Assembly (NCBI RefSeq): GCF_007991175.1
Contig: NZ_BJXV01000001.1
Location: 248,001 to 312,000 of the forward strand
Source of the DNA: Halovibrio variabilis
GTDB taxonomy: Bacteria; Pseudomonadota; Gammaproteobacteria; Pseudomonadales; Halomonadaceae
Length of the DNA: 64,000 bases
Reading direction: 5' to 3'
The translations under genes were made by a program, and so were the position numbers. Below, piece after piece: positions 25,220-34,049 of the stretch. The notes beneath the pieces are model-generated. The model had not been told where the DNA came from. It searched no databases and saw only the letters and a list, made by a program, of their open reading frames with translations. How positions within the stretch are numbered: position 1 is the first letter of the stretch; each line of letters opens with the position of its first letter.

Positions 25220-25919
25220 AGGTGCTGCCACGTACTGGCGTCAAACGGCCATGGTCGATAATCGGCCCGGTAGGCTGGCCTTCGGGAGCGCCCCCTTGGG
25301 GCTCAATACTGACGGCTAAATCGGCAGTGAATAATTGCGCACGTAGCTCGTCACTGGGTTGTAGGCGATGGCTGCCTTGCGCAGGCAGCAGGCCCAGCGA
25401 AATGGGCGTGCCATCGGCGATCAGCCACAGCTCACCGGTCTGTTCGCTGCCCACCTGAGTGGGTTGAACCGCTTGCACGACCAGCTCTCCCTCCTGGGTC
25501 GCGCTAATGATCCAGCCTGGCGTGCGCGATTCGTCCTGAACCACAAAGACCGCCTCTCCGTCTGGCAACTGGGTCAGTTCAGCTTGTTGCCACAGAAGGC
25601 CCAGTGCTACTGCGATCACCCCAAAACTGGTCGCCATGGCCTGCCATGCACCCAGGCGTTGCCACCAGCGTAAAGGCACGGCCCCGGTTGCCTGGGTAAT
25701 GCGCTGCCAGACTTCCTTGGGTGGTGTCTTGGGGTCCAGTCGCTCGTTGAATAAGTTCAGGTATTCTCGCCAGTTATCCACGTCGTTACGTAGATCATGG
25801 CTGACAGCCAACAGCGCTTCAAAGCGTGCTTTCTGATCGTTATCCAATACGCCCAAAACGTATTCGCCAGCGGCTAGGTGGCGGTCGTCAGGGTCGCTTA
25901 AATCCCATTGGTTAGACAT
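25209..25919 (-). CDS. anti-sigma factor, RskA-like
   Basis: 236-aa membrane-bound anti-sigma factor of the RskA (anti-sigma-K) type. A cytoplasmic N-terminal helical part (DDRHLAAGEYVLGVLD) binds the sigma factor; one membrane helix lies at about 92-110, and a periplasmic RskA domain follows (PGWIISATQEGELVV, GELWLIADG, SLGLLPAQG). Its gene overlaps that of the sigma factor by 22 bases, the usual arrangement. Release would require regulated proteolysis in the periplasm and membrane. Confidence 0.88.
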   Translation of the reverse strand: MSNQWDLSDPDDRHLAAGEYVLGVLDNDQKARFEALLAVSHDLRNDVDNWREYLNLFNERLDPKTPPKEVWQRITQATGAVPLRWWQRLGAWQAMATSFGVIAVALGLLWQQAELTQLPDGEAVFVVQDESRTPGWIISATQEGELVVQAVQPTQVGSEQTGELWLIADGTPISLGLLPAQGSHRLQPSDELRAQLFTADLAVSIEPQGGAPEGQPTGPIIDHGRLTPVRGSTFNL

Positions 25920-26461
25920 GTTTTTAACCTCTCAAGTCCACGGCGGATCCAGCTTTTAACGCTGCCCAGCGGTTGGGACAGAGAGTGAGCAAGCTCGCTG
26001 TGAGTCATGCCCTGAAAGTAGGCCATTTCCATTAACTGGCGCTGATGGCGGCTGAGTGTGTCGAGGCAGTCTTTCAGTTTGCCGTTTTGCTGATAACTGA
26101 TGCTGTCATCTTCAGGGTCGTCGGTGCCTAATAGTGTCGCTAATAAGGGCTCATCGGTGGTGGCGTCCTGGGGTTTCTGGCGGCGCAGCCAGTCGATGCC
26201 AATATTGCGAGCGAGTGTCGACAGCCAGGTCATCGGCTTGGCTCGCGTTGCATCGTATTGATCGGCAGCATGCCAGATTCTGATGAAAACATGTTGTAGG
26301 CAATCCTGAGCGGCACCCTCGTCTCTTACTATACGCAGCAACTGAGCATATAGATGCGTACAAGAGGCGCGATAGAGGCGTTCGAATGCTCGACTGTCCC
26401 CTTGGGCACAGCCATGAAGCTGGTCAATAAGATACTGGTGGCGCTGTGTGGCATCTAGCAT
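25898..26461 (-). CDS. ECF sigma factor, SigK-like
   Basis: 187-aa ECF sigma factor. Region 2 (FERLYRASCTHLYAQLLRIV, then QDCLQHVFIRIWHAA) and region 4 (MAYFQGMTHSELAHSLSQP and VKSWIRRGLERLK) are both present. A paired RskA-like anti-sigma factor and a divergent fasciclin gene match the SigK arrangement known from mycobacteria and found in several proteobacteria, where fasciclin proteins are regulon members. The start codon follows at the left edge of a 184-base divergent promoter region. Confidence 0.9.
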   Translation of the reverse strand: MLDATQRHQYLIDQLHGCAQGDSRAFERLYRASCTHLYAQLLRIVRDEGAAQDCLQHVFIRIWHAADQYDATRAKPMTWLSTLARNIGIDWLRRQKPQDATTDEPLLATLLGTDDPEDDSISYQQNGKLKDCLDTLSRHQRQLMEMAYFQGMTHSELAHSLSQPLGSVKSWIRRGLERLKTCLTNGI

Positions 26462-26564
26462 TCAGGCATCTCTGCACAATAAACCGAATCGCCAGTCTTG
26501 GTGAGTCCGCCGTTGAAGGCAATAGGCGAGCCCCCAGCGGCCAATAAAAAATTGTAGGGGTTTT

Positions 26565-26592
26565 GCATCCACCGGGGTACTAGGCGCGTAAG
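26565..26592 (+). promoter_or_regulatory. possible ECF-type promoter of the fasciclin gene
   Basis: GCATCC, 16 bases and CGTAAG have the spacing and flavour of an ECF promoter (mycobacterial SigK uses a CCATCC-type -35). It would start transcription about 45 bases before the fasciclin ATG. Only one instance is visible, so this is a guess. Confidence 0.35.
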
Positions 26593-26645
26593 TGTTAGTG
26601 AGCTTGCATTGTTGAGCTATTTTAATGACAACCAGGAGATGCCCA

Positions 26646-27197
26646 ATGAAACTCAAACTTCTTACTGCCAGCCTTTGTGCCGCTGCTCTCTATACCGGCG
26701 TTGCCGTTGCCGACCATGGTCCGACCACGGTAGGCGGCGCTAGCATGCTTCCCGAGCGTAATATCATCGAAAATGCGGTTAATTCGGGTGACCATGAAAC
26801 ACTCGTCGCCGCCGTTAAAGCGGCTGAGCTGGTCGATGTGCTGCAAGGTGAAGGTCCCTTCACGGTATTTGCCCCGACGGACGATGCCTTTGCGAAACTT
26901 CCCGGTGGCACCGTTGATACGCTGCTGCAATCAGAAAATCAGGCGCAGCTTCAAAGCGTCCTTACCTATCATGTTGTGCCCGGCAACCTGACGCGCGATG
27001 TATTGTTGGAAGAGGTGATGGACAGTGATGGCACGGCGGCTTTTAAAACCGTTCAAGGCGAGTACCTTTCCGTCATGCGCAATGGCAATAACCTGATGGT
27101 TATGGATGCACAGGGCAACAGTGCCAATATTACGGTCGTCGATGTCGCACAGGAGAACGGTGTTATTCACGTGGTCGATAGCGTATTAATGCCATAA
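26646..27197 (+). CDS. secreted fasciclin-domain protein
   Basis: 183 aa: signal peptide (about 1-22, ending AVA) and a single FAS1 domain (about 38-183). FAS1 landmarks are clear: EGPFTVFAPTDDAFAKLP (H1 region), LTYHVVPGNLT and the final GVIHVVDSVLMP (H2 region). Such proteins act in adhesion or as cell-envelope/extracytoplasmic proteins. ATG 26646 has CAGGAGAT 9 bases before it; a longer frame from 26625 would spoil the signal peptide. Divergent from the sigma/anti-sigma pair and likely under its control. Confidence 0.9.
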   Translation: MKLKLLTASLCAAALYTGVAVADHGPTTVGGASMLPERNIIENAVNSGDHETLVAAVKAAELVDVLQGEGPFTVFAPTDDAFAKLPGGTVDTLLQSENQAQLQSVLTYHVVPGNLTRDVLLEEVMDSDGTAAFKTVQGEYLSVMRNGNNLMVMDAQGNSANITVVDVAQENGVIHVVDSVLMP

Positions 27198-27245
27198 TTG
27201 ACCTGACTTAGACGGACAGCTCAACGGTGTCCGCCAAGCGATTGA

Positions 27246-27291
27246 CCATCCTGCCGCCTTGCATCGCTAGGCGGCAGGATGGTTTGTTTTT
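27246..27291 (+). terminator. rho-independent terminator after the fasciclin gene
   Basis: A perfect 14-base stem (CCATCCTGCCGCCT with AGGCGGCAGGATGG) carries a nine-base loop and is followed by TTTGTTTTT. The downstream arm overlaps the end of the convergent tag gene. Confidence 0.92.
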
Positions 27292-27890
27292 GTAGGCCGC
27301 GTAAACGCTTCTGATGCGAACGCGGCTTTCTTGCGAATGATGCACGTTTCTGCATGATCATTGAGTAACCCCATGGCCTGCATAAAGGCAAACGCGGTGG
27401 TGGGGCCGAAAAATTTCCAACCACGTTTTTTCAGTTCTTTCGCCATTGCTATGGATTCAGGTGAGGTAGTCTGAGTTTGCGGCGTCGCTAACGCGGTCGG
27501 CGCATAGCGCCAAAAGAACGCCGCTAATGAGCCTTCCTGCTCGACCATCTCCTTGGCACGTTGGGCGTTGTTGATGGTCGCTTCGATCTTGCCCCGGTGG
27601 CGAATAATGCCTGCATCTTGAAGTAAACGTTGCACATCGTCTTCGCTAAAGTGAGCAACCTGATGGAAGTCGAAGTGGAGAAAGGCGGCGCGAAAGTTGT
27701 CGCGTTTATTGAGAATGATGCGCCAGCTCAAACCCGATTGAAAACTCTCCAGGCAAAGCTTCTCGAATAGCCGCTGATCATCGTCAACCGGGAAGCCCCA
27801 TTCGTTGTCGTGGTAGGGCAAAAATTCCGGCGCGCCGCCACACCACTGGCAGCGGGGATATCCGTCAGGGGCGATAAAGTCGTTGCTCAT
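27267..27890 (-). CDS. tag: DNA-3-methyladenine glycosylase I
   Basis: 207-aa base-excision repair enzyme that removes 3-methyladenine from alkylated DNA. The zinc-site residues are visible in CQWCGG (N-terminus), YHDNEWGFP and HAETCI (near residue 180), and the catalytic-pocket stretch LCLESFQSGLSWRIILNKRDNFR is typical (here shown by ESFQSGLSWRIILNKR). Length is normal for the family. It lies 14 bases after the pcs gene on the same strand. Confidence 0.94.
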   Translation of the reverse strand: MSNDFIAPDGYPRCQWCGGAPEFLPYHDNEWGFPVDDDQRLFEKLCLESFQSGLSWRIILNKRDNFRAAFLHFDFHQVAHFSEDDVQRLLQDAGIIRHRGKIEATINNAQRAKEMVEQEGSLAAFFWRYAPTALATPQTQTTSPESIAMAKELKKRGWKFFGPTTAFAFMQAMGLLNDHAETCIIRKKAAFASEAFTRPTKTNHPAA

Positions 27891-27904
27891 TGGCTACTTA
27901 CCCA

Positions 27905-28630
27905 TCAATCGAACCATTCTTTGGCAGTCCGCCATAGGCAGATGCCGAAAAAATAGACAGAGGCAATGCCCAATCCCCATAGTGCCCAAGCGGCGTGCTC
28001 GGGGCTTGAGAGTACCAGTGACGTGGCACATGCACACCACGCCAGCGTAACGGTGATATTGAGCGGCATGAATAAGCGCACCCGAAAGGGGTGCAGAAAC
28101 TTCATTCGGGTCACGGTGAGGATGGCCAGCAGCACGATAGTGGCAAAAGTGATGAACGGCGGAAGGTCGAGAATATAGAAATAGGCGGCGGCGATGTTCC
28201 AGGCGGCAGGAAAGCCAACGAAGTAATTATCCTGGCTTTTCATATCGACGTTGCAGAAACAGAACATCGATGACAGTAGAATGATAAATACGGATAGCAG
28301 CCCTAAATAGGGCGGTAATTCAATGAAGTAGTAGATGAACAGGGCGGGGATAAAGGCCCAGGTGAGGTAATCAATGACCATATCGAGGGTTGAGCCATCG
28401 AAATGGGGCAGTATGGCCTTTACTTCATATTTGCGGGCCAGGGTGCCATCGATACCATCAATCATCATCGCGGCGCCTAGCCAGAGCAGGCAAGCAACGG
28501 GATTATTGTCGACCAGTGCAAGCAGCGCCATGGTGCCAAGCAGCACGCCGCTGGCGGTAAATATGTGCACGCTCCATGCCTTCCATACCGAGGCGCGGGA
28601 CTCTGTGTGCGAAGAGAGTAATTGAGCCAC
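27905..28630 (-). CDS. pcs: phosphatidylcholine synthase (CDP-diacylglycerol:choline)
   Basis: 241-aa integral membrane CDP-alcohol phosphatidyltransferase with about seven to eight hydrophobic segments. The catalytic motif is DGIDGTLARKYEV followed by FDGSTLDMVID, matching D-G-x2-A-R-x8-G-x3-D-x3-D. The N-terminal WSVHIFTASGVLLGTMAL and the CDP motif context are those of Pcs rather than of PgsA or PssA. It would make phosphatidylcholine directly from choline, which many host-associated alpha- and some gammaproteobacteria do. GTG start at 28630. Confidence 0.85.
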   Translation of the reverse strand: MAQLLSSHTESRASVWKAWSVHIFTASGVLLGTMALLALVDNNPVACLLWLGAAMMIDGIDGTLARKYEVKAILPHFDGSTLDMVIDYLTWAFIPALFIYYFIELPPYLGLLSVFIILLSSMFCFCNVDMKSQDNYFVGFPAAWNIAAAYFYILDLPPFITFATIVLLAILTVTRMKFLHPFRVRLFMPLNITVTLAWCACATSLVLSSPEHAAWALWGLGIASVYFFGICLWRTAKEWFD

Positions 28631-28790
28631 ATTAACCCCGTTGGGAACGTGGGGTTCCCTTTAAATTGGATTTATAAATAAGCCTGTAAAGAAAGATACA
28701 CTACTACAAGAATGCTTCCAGGGAATATGCTGGCGGCGGATCCTTTGCCTATCACTATAGTGTAATGCCAAACGTTTAAGGAGATTGCTG

Positions 28791-29240
28791 ATGACGACTG
28801 TTCGTACAGCCACAATTAACGACCTTGATGCTTTAGCCGAGTTGCTGGATGGCTATCGCCAGTTTTATCAGCAGCCGGGTGACCTTGATGCGGCGCGTAC
28901 TTTTCTGCATCAGCGTTTTGGTCAGGCCGATTCGCGCATCCTGGTCGGTGAAGACGCTGCAGGGAAGCTATCCGGTTTTGTGCAGCTCTACCCTGGGGTT
29001 TCCACGGTGGGCTTGAATGCTCGCTGGACGTTGAATGATCTTTTTGTGTTGCCAGAGTGTCGTGAGAAAGGCACTGGTAGGGCATTAATGGAGGCTGCCA
29101 CTCAGCTTGCCCGCGAGCATGGCGTCGCACGTTTGATATTAATGACGCAGGTAGAGAACGAGCGCGCCCAGCACCTTTATGAATCATTGGGCTGGCAGCG
29201 TAACACCGCGTTTTATGGCTATCTATTGGATGTTAAGTAA
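28791..29240 (+). CDS. GNAT-family N-acetyltransferase
   Basis: 149-aa GNAT fold. The acetyl-CoA-binding segment is LFVLPECREKGTGRALME, followed by the typical VENERAQHLYESLGW. The substrate (a small amine, amino acid or protein N-terminus) cannot be told. ATG 28791 has AAGGAG 7 bases upstream. Stands alone; a ten-base palindrome CACTATAGTG is found at 28753-28762 in its promoter region. Confidence 0.85.
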   Translation: MTTVRTATINDLDALAELLDGYRQFYQQPGDLDAARTFLHQRFGQADSRILVGEDAAGKLSGFVQLYPGVSTVGLNARWTLNDLFVLPECREKGTGRALMEAATQLAREHGVARLILMTQVENERAQHLYESLGWQRNTAFYGYLLDVK

Positions 29241-29263
29241 GTTCTATCGATTGAGAAAGACGA

Positions 29264-29740
29264 TTAACTAACCCTCTCCGGCAACTTACACACATCCACC
29301 CATTCGGCATTGACCAGCTCGGCGAGGCGCTTGGGGCTTAAACGCACGGCGCTGTTGGGTGAGCCTGCGGCGGGCAGCACTTCATCAAAAGCGTGGAGCG
29401 ATTCATCGCAGTAAATCGGTAGGTCAGTGGCGAGGCCAAAGGGGCAAACGCCGCCGATGGGGTGGCTGGTGAGTTCCATGACCGTCTCGGCGTCGAGCAT
29501 TTTGGCTTTGCCGCCAAAGGTATCGCGGATTTTGCGGTTGTCGATACGCGCATCGCCGCTGGCGACAATGAGCACCTGGCGCTCGCCGACTCGAAACGCC
29601 AGCGTTTTGGCAATTTGCCCTGGGGCCACGCCGTGGGCGTCAGCGGCAAGCTGTACGGTGGCGGTGCTGGCTTCAAGCTCTTCGATGTTGATGTCTGGTG
29701 CGTGTTCGGCAAGAAACTGGCGAACGGTCTCGACGCTCAT
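29264..29740 (-). CDS. YbaK/EbsC-family aminoacyl-tRNA deacylase
   Basis: 158-aa protein of the YbaK/ProX family, which hydrolyses mischarged aminoacyl-tRNA (Cys- or Ala-tRNAPro and relatives). Seen: IAKTLAFRVGERQVLIVASG with the family Lys, KIRDTFGGKAKMLDAE and PIGGVCPFGLA. It follows codA on the same strand after 51 bases but has no functional tie to it. Which tRNA it edits cannot be predicted. Confidence 0.85.
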   Translation of the reverse strand: MSVETVRQFLAEHAPDINIEELEASTATVQLAADAHGVAPGQIAKTLAFRVGERQVLIVASGDARIDNRKIRDTFGGKAKMLDAETVMELTSHPIGGVCPFGLATDLPIYCDESLHAFDEVLPAAGSPNSAVRLSPKRLAELVNAEWVDVCKLPERVS

Positions 29741-29791
29741 TCTGAAATCCCCGTATTGGCTAAAGGGTTAACCTAACGCGCCTCTGGTGCA

Positions 29792-31045
29792 TTAGCCAAG
29801 CCAAGGCGGCGTGGTGATCTTGGCGGGCTCGCGCTGCATGATGATTTCCCCTTTGCGTACAGAGAGCAGGACCTCACCCTGGGTGCGCAGCACGCTGTAG
29901 TCATCCTCGCCCTCCAGCAGGTTGAAGCTGGCGGGCTTGCCGACTTCAATGCCGTAGCGGTCTTCGATATTAAGCGTGCGGGCGCTGTTATCGGTAATTA
30001 GCGAAAGCGCCTGGCTGAAATCCTGATAGCCCATCATCTGGCAGATATGCAGGCCAAAATCCAGCGTACGCAATAGTTTGCCATTACCCAGCGAGTACCA
30101 GGGGTCAACAATGGAGTCTTCGGCCAGGCACACATTGATGCCGGCTTCGTTAAGCTCTTTTACACGGGTCACGCCGCGGCGTTTGGGGTAGCTGTCGAAG
30201 CGTCCCTGCAGGTGAATACTCTCGGTTGGGCAAGAAACAAAGTTAATGCCCGAGCGCTTGAGCAGCAGAAACAGCTTGGAACAGTAGGCGTTATCGTAGG
30301 AATGCATGGCCGTGGTGTGGCTGGCGGTGACGCGGCTGCCGAGGTCGTGTGTCAGGGCTTCATGTGCCAACACTTCAAGAAAGCGCGAGTTGGGGTCATC
30401 GATCTCGTCGCAGTGGACGTCTACCAAACGGTCATACTTGATCGCCAGCTCGATCACCCGCTTCATCGAGGCCACGCCCAGCTCGCGGGTGTATTCGAAA
30501 TGCGGAATGCCACCGACGACATCCGCGCCGATCTCCAGCGCCTCTTCCAACAGCTTTTCTCCGCCGGGGTAGGAGAGCAGGCCATCCTGAGGGAAGGCGA
30601 CCACCTGAATATCGATTTTATCCTTTAGCTCATCGCGCAGAGCGCACAGCGTTTTGATCCCGATGAGGCTGGGGTCGCTGGTATCGGCGTGGGTGCGTAC
30701 AAACTGGACGCCGTTGCTGATCAACAGGTTGAGTGTTTTTAGTGCCCGCTCGCGAATATCCGCTTCGGTGAGCAGTGGTTTCCGCTCGCCCCAGCGCTCG
30801 ATGCCCTCAAACAGCGTACCGCTCTGGTTCCAGTTGGGCTCACCCGCCGTCAGGGCTGCGTCCAGATGAATATGTGGCTCGATAAACGGCGCACAAACGA
30901 GCTTGGCGCCCGCATCAATCTGGCCTTCGCTCGCGTTTAGCGGCGCGTCCTGGGCGGTAATCGCTGTAAAAATGCCGTTCTCAATCTCGAGTCGATAAAG
31001 CTCGGGGCGCTGGCGCAGGCGGGCGTTAATGATCTGCAGGCTCAT
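29792..31045 (-). CDS. codA: cytosine deaminase
   Basis: 417-aa amidohydrolase (E. coli CodA 427) that turns cytosine into uracil and ammonia. Metal and catalytic motifs are in order: PHIHLDAAL, HADTSDPS, VHCDEIDDPNSRF with the catalytic Glu, SHTTAMHS and AEDSIVDPW. Sixteen bases after codB in the same operon. Its product uracil would feed the reductive pathway encoded at 46.6-51.7 kb. Confidence 0.93.
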   Translation of the reverse strand: MSLQIINARLRQRPELYRLEIENGIFTAITAQDAPLNASEGQIDAGAKLVCAPFIEPHIHLDAALTAGEPNWNQSGTLFEGIERWGERKPLLTEADIRERALKTLNLLISNGVQFVRTHADTSDPSLIGIKTLCALRDELKDKIDIQVVAFPQDGLLSYPGGEKLLEEALEIGADVVGGIPHFEYTRELGVASMKRVIELAIKYDRLVDVHCDEIDDPNSRFLEVLAHEALTHDLGSRVTASHTTAMHSYDNAYCSKLFLLLKRSGINFVSCPTESIHLQGRFDSYPKRRGVTRVKELNEAGINVCLAEDSIVDPWYSLGNGKLLRTLDFGLHICQMMGYQDFSQALSLITDNSARTLNIEDRYGIEVGKPASFNLLEGEDDYSVLRTQGEVLLSVRKGEIIMQREPAKITTPPWLG

Positions 31046-31061
31046 ATAAACAAGGACTCAC

Positions 31062-32327
31062 TTATTGCTTAGCCGTAGAGGGAATACTATCACCCAGCGT
31101 AGCGTGTTTGAGGCGTAGCAGCACCGCATAGCTTCCTGCTGCCACCGCAACACCCACCAACGGTGGCAGTAACGGGGAGAAGTAAGCAGCGCCAGCGCCC
31201 AGTGCATAGGCCGCCAAGCCCCGGCGGTTGAAGTCGGGTAGTGCAGCCGACTCTAATGCCGGATAGCGGCCTTTATGTTTGAGCCAAAAGTCCGCCATGA
31301 TCACCCCGCCCATGGGCGGAATAAAAGTGCCCAGCAGCACCAGGAAGGGGATCAGCAAGTTATACATGCCGCCGACCGCCAACACGGTGCCAATCGCCGC
31401 GCCGCCCACGGTGACCAGACGGCGCTTTTCGGTGCGCAGTAAATTGCAGCCCGCCACGGCGAAGTTGTAGATGGTGTTGTCCTGGGTGGTCCAGATATTC
31501 AGAAACAGCATCAGCACGGCGATAGTGACAAAGCCCTGAGCGATCAATACATCAACAATATCCGCCTGCTGGTAAATCATGCTGCCCAGTGCGCCGGTTA
31601 GCACCATTAAGCCGTTGCCGACAAAAAACGCTGCCAGGGTTGCGATGACGGCAATTTTGGGCGTCTTGGCGAAGCGGCTCCAGTTGGTGGCTTGGGTGCC
31701 GCCGCTGATAAAGGTGCCAATAATAACGGTAATCGCCGCCGCCACGCTCATGCTCTCCGTGGGCATTTGCTGGCTCAGCCCTGCAAAGCCGCGCACGTCC
31801 ACCAGCCCGGTGAACAGGCTAAGCAAAATAAACAGCATCATGGCGGGAACGGCAAAGCGCGAAAGCCAATCCATGCCTTTGTAGCCAATCATGGCGGTTA
31901 CGCAGAAACCAAATCCAAACAGCACCATTAAGGGGATTTCCAGCCATTCAGGCATCCCTGTGGTGCGTACGAGCACCAGGGCAATGGTGGCAGTCCCCCA
32001 GGCGTACCAGCCAATCTGGGTAAAACCGAGGATAACGTCAGAAAGTTTGCTGCCCTTTTCGCCAAAGCAGAAACGACCCATCAGCACCGAGGTAAGCCCG
32101 CTTTGACAAGCGATATAAGCAAGTGCTGCCGCGTAGGCCCCCAGCAGTAGGTTGCCAGCCACAATAATCCACAGCAGCTCGCCAATCGGGAAGGCCTGGC
32201 CCAAGGAGCCGCCTGCCCACATGGTAGCGGTGAAGAAGGTAAAACCGAGCAATACAGCAGAGGTAGAGAGCAGACCCTTGCGGGCGCTGGTGGGGACTTC
32301 GCTGAGGGGGTAATCGGAATGTCGCAT
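31062..32327 (-). CDS. codB: cytosine permease
   Basis: 421-aa NCS1-family transporter with about twelve hydrophobic segments, similar in length to E. coli CodB. Seen: WAGGSLGQAFPIGE near the N-terminus, GQAF/GEKGSKLSD, IGWYAWGTATIALV and TFIPPMGGVIMADFW. Imports cytosine with protons. First gene of codBA; the 255 bases upstream (to the diguanylate cyclase gene) must hold its promoter, but I see no clear operator there. Confidence 0.92.
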   Translation of the reverse strand: MRHSDYPLSEVPTSARKGLLSTSAVLLGFTFFTATMWAGGSLGQAFPIGELLWIIVAGNLLLGAYAAALAYIACQSGLTSVLMGRFCFGEKGSKLSDVILGFTQIGWYAWGTATIALVLVRTTGMPEWLEIPLMVLFGFGFCVTAMIGYKGMDWLSRFAVPAMMLFILLSLFTGLVDVRGFAGLSQQMPTESMSVAAAITVIIGTFISGGTQATNWSRFAKTPKIAVIATLAAFFVGNGLMVLTGALGSMIYQQADIVDVLIAQGFVTIAVLMLFLNIWTTQDNTIYNFAVAGCNLLRTEKRRLVTVGGAAIGTVLAVGGMYNLLIPFLVLLGTFIPPMGGVIMADFWLKHKGRYPALESAALPDFNRRGLAAYALGAGAAYFSPLLPPLVGVAVAAGSYAVLLRLKHATLGDSIPSTAKQ

Positions 32328-32582
32328 GGTGATCTCCTAGCCAAAGGAAACAGTTAGCAAAAAGAGCGTCTATCAACAAAAGACATTAGCAAGAGTTATG
32401 CCAATAACTCAGGGGCGTGAGAAATAGTGTTGTTTCTATTTTTTTAAGGCCTATTCAGTCTTTTTAGTGGTACTTTTAAAATAAATCCTAATAAATTTTA
32501 GTCACTGGCCGAAGAATGTCATAGACGCCATATATTTCGTTTCCGCTGCCGATGGTGTAGCAAATAAGGGGCTCCCAAGCAT

Positions 32583-34049
32583 ATGCAACACCCCTCTCGG
32601 GCGAATTCATCAGCGACGGTGACCAAGCTGCCCTGGCGCCATACGCTGGTAGGTAAGGTGGTGGTATTTATGCTGCTGGGGGTCATGTTTGCCTATTTAA
32701 TGGGCGCGTTGTCGGGTTTTTTAATGGTAGAGCGTGGCGCGCGCGAACAGTGGTGGCGTGAAGCGCAGGTCAATGCGCAGATCGTCAGTGCGACTATCCG
32801 GCGTATTTATACCTCTGTCGCCGTCAGTGCTGACGAAACGGGGCAGATCACCCATATTATCTCCCAGCGGCCGATTGGCGATGAGGAGTCGGTGCTTGAA
32901 ACGGGATTTAGTCCCGTTGATGTCCTGGCACTGGCCAGTGCCCAAACACGCAACAATGTGTGGCTGTTTGGAGCAACGCCGGAAGGCTCACTTGAGGTAG
33001 TGGCAGACGCCCTTAACGCTTCGCCGGGCTCGGTGATGACATTGACGGTGAATACTTGGCAATCAACAGCAGAGGCCTCTGACTTTTACGTTGGGTTTGC
33101 CCAGGTTGGGAGTCAAGAACACTTTATTAGCTCATTGCCTATTGTGACGCCTGACGGCCAGTTATTGGGCGTGGTTGTTTCCACCATTGGCCAGCGAGAA
33201 GCGCTTTATCAGATGCGTAATGATCTGATTGGTAACGCGTTAATGGCACTATTGGCGGTGTTGGTCGCCACTGCACTGATGCTAAGTATATTAATGCGCC
33301 ACCTCTTCAGGCCGGTACCCATATTGATTCGGGCGCTGGCGTCGATTGCCAAAAACCAGACACAAAGCCCCACGCCGTATACCACTCGCAACGATGAAAT
33401 TGGCCGAATGGCAAAGGCCATTGATGCCCTGCGTAAGAAGGTTATTGAGCGTGAACACCTGCTTGATGTAAAAGACGAAGCCCTTCGCTTTCAGCACCTT
33501 GCTCACCATGATGAGCTGACCAAACTGCCTAACCGTATACAGCTTAATGACGCTTTAAAAGCGGCAGAGCACTCACTGCTGCAAGGCGACATATTTAACG
33601 TCATGTTGTTTGACCTGGATTATTTTAAAGATGTGAATGATAGCTTGGGTCATGCGGTGGGTGATGCACTGTTGATAGACGTTAGCCAGCGGGTTCAGGG
33701 GTTACTGAAAGAAAACGATTTGGTGGCGCGTCTAGGCGGCGATGAATTTGCCATTATTCAGCGCGTCGCCGGCAGTACGCCGGAAGAGGAGGCCAAGGCG
33801 TTGGCGAGTGACATTGTTGCCACGCTAGGTGAGCCGTTTCAGATTGAGGCGCAAGACATCCAAATCAGCGTCAGCGTGGGTATATCCCGAGCTCCTGTCG
33901 ATGGTGACACCAGCTACGACCTGCTGCGAAACGCCGATATTGCGCTGTATGCGGCCAAGGCGAAAGGGCGCAACCGCTATATGCTGTTTGCCTCGGGGAT
34001 GAAGATGATGACGAATACTGTCAGGAGGGGGAAATCATGCCCTGGTTAG
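32583..34049 (+). CDS. membrane-bound diguanylate cyclase
   Basis: 488 aa: membrane helix at about 24-47, periplasmic sensor region (50-210, no family recognised), second helix (about 213-237), HAMP-like stretch, then a GGDEF domain (about 320-475) with intact ARLGGDEFAII. The RxxD feedback site expected five residues before the motif reads KEND, so product inhibition may be lost or altered. It makes cyclic di-GMP. The gene overlaps the next by 13 bases and forms a tight operon with two periplasmic binding proteins, so they may supply its signal. Confidence 0.9.
   Translation: MQHPSRANSSATVTKLPWRHTLVGKVVVFMLLGVMFAYLMGALSGFLMVERGAREQWWREAQVNAQIVSATIRRIYTSVAVSADETGQITHIISQRPIGDEESVLETGFSPVDVLALASAQTRNNVWLFGATPEGSLEVVADALNASPGSVMTLTVNTWQSTAEASDFYVGFAQVGSQEHFISSLPIVTPDGQLLGVVVSTIGQREALYQMRNDLIGNALMALLAVLVATALMLSILMRHLFRPVPILIRALASIAKNQTQSPTPYTTRNDEIGRMAKAIDALRKKVIEREHLLDVKDEALRFQHLAHHDELTKLPNRIQLNDALKAAEHSLLQGDIFNVMLFDLDYFKDVNDSLGHAVGDALLIDVSQRVQGLLKENDLVARLGGDEFAIIQRVAGSTPEEEAKALASDIVATLGEPFQIEAQDIQISVSVGISRAPVDGDTSYDLLRNADIALYAAKAKGRNRYMLFASGMKMMTNTVRRGKSCPG

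Noticed and set aside
32470-32515. Possible sigma-28 promoter for the diguanylate cyclase (TAAA ... GCCGAAGA)
   Set aside because: The spacing is 12 bases from TAAA to GCCG instead of 15, unlike the good match before the chemoreceptor.
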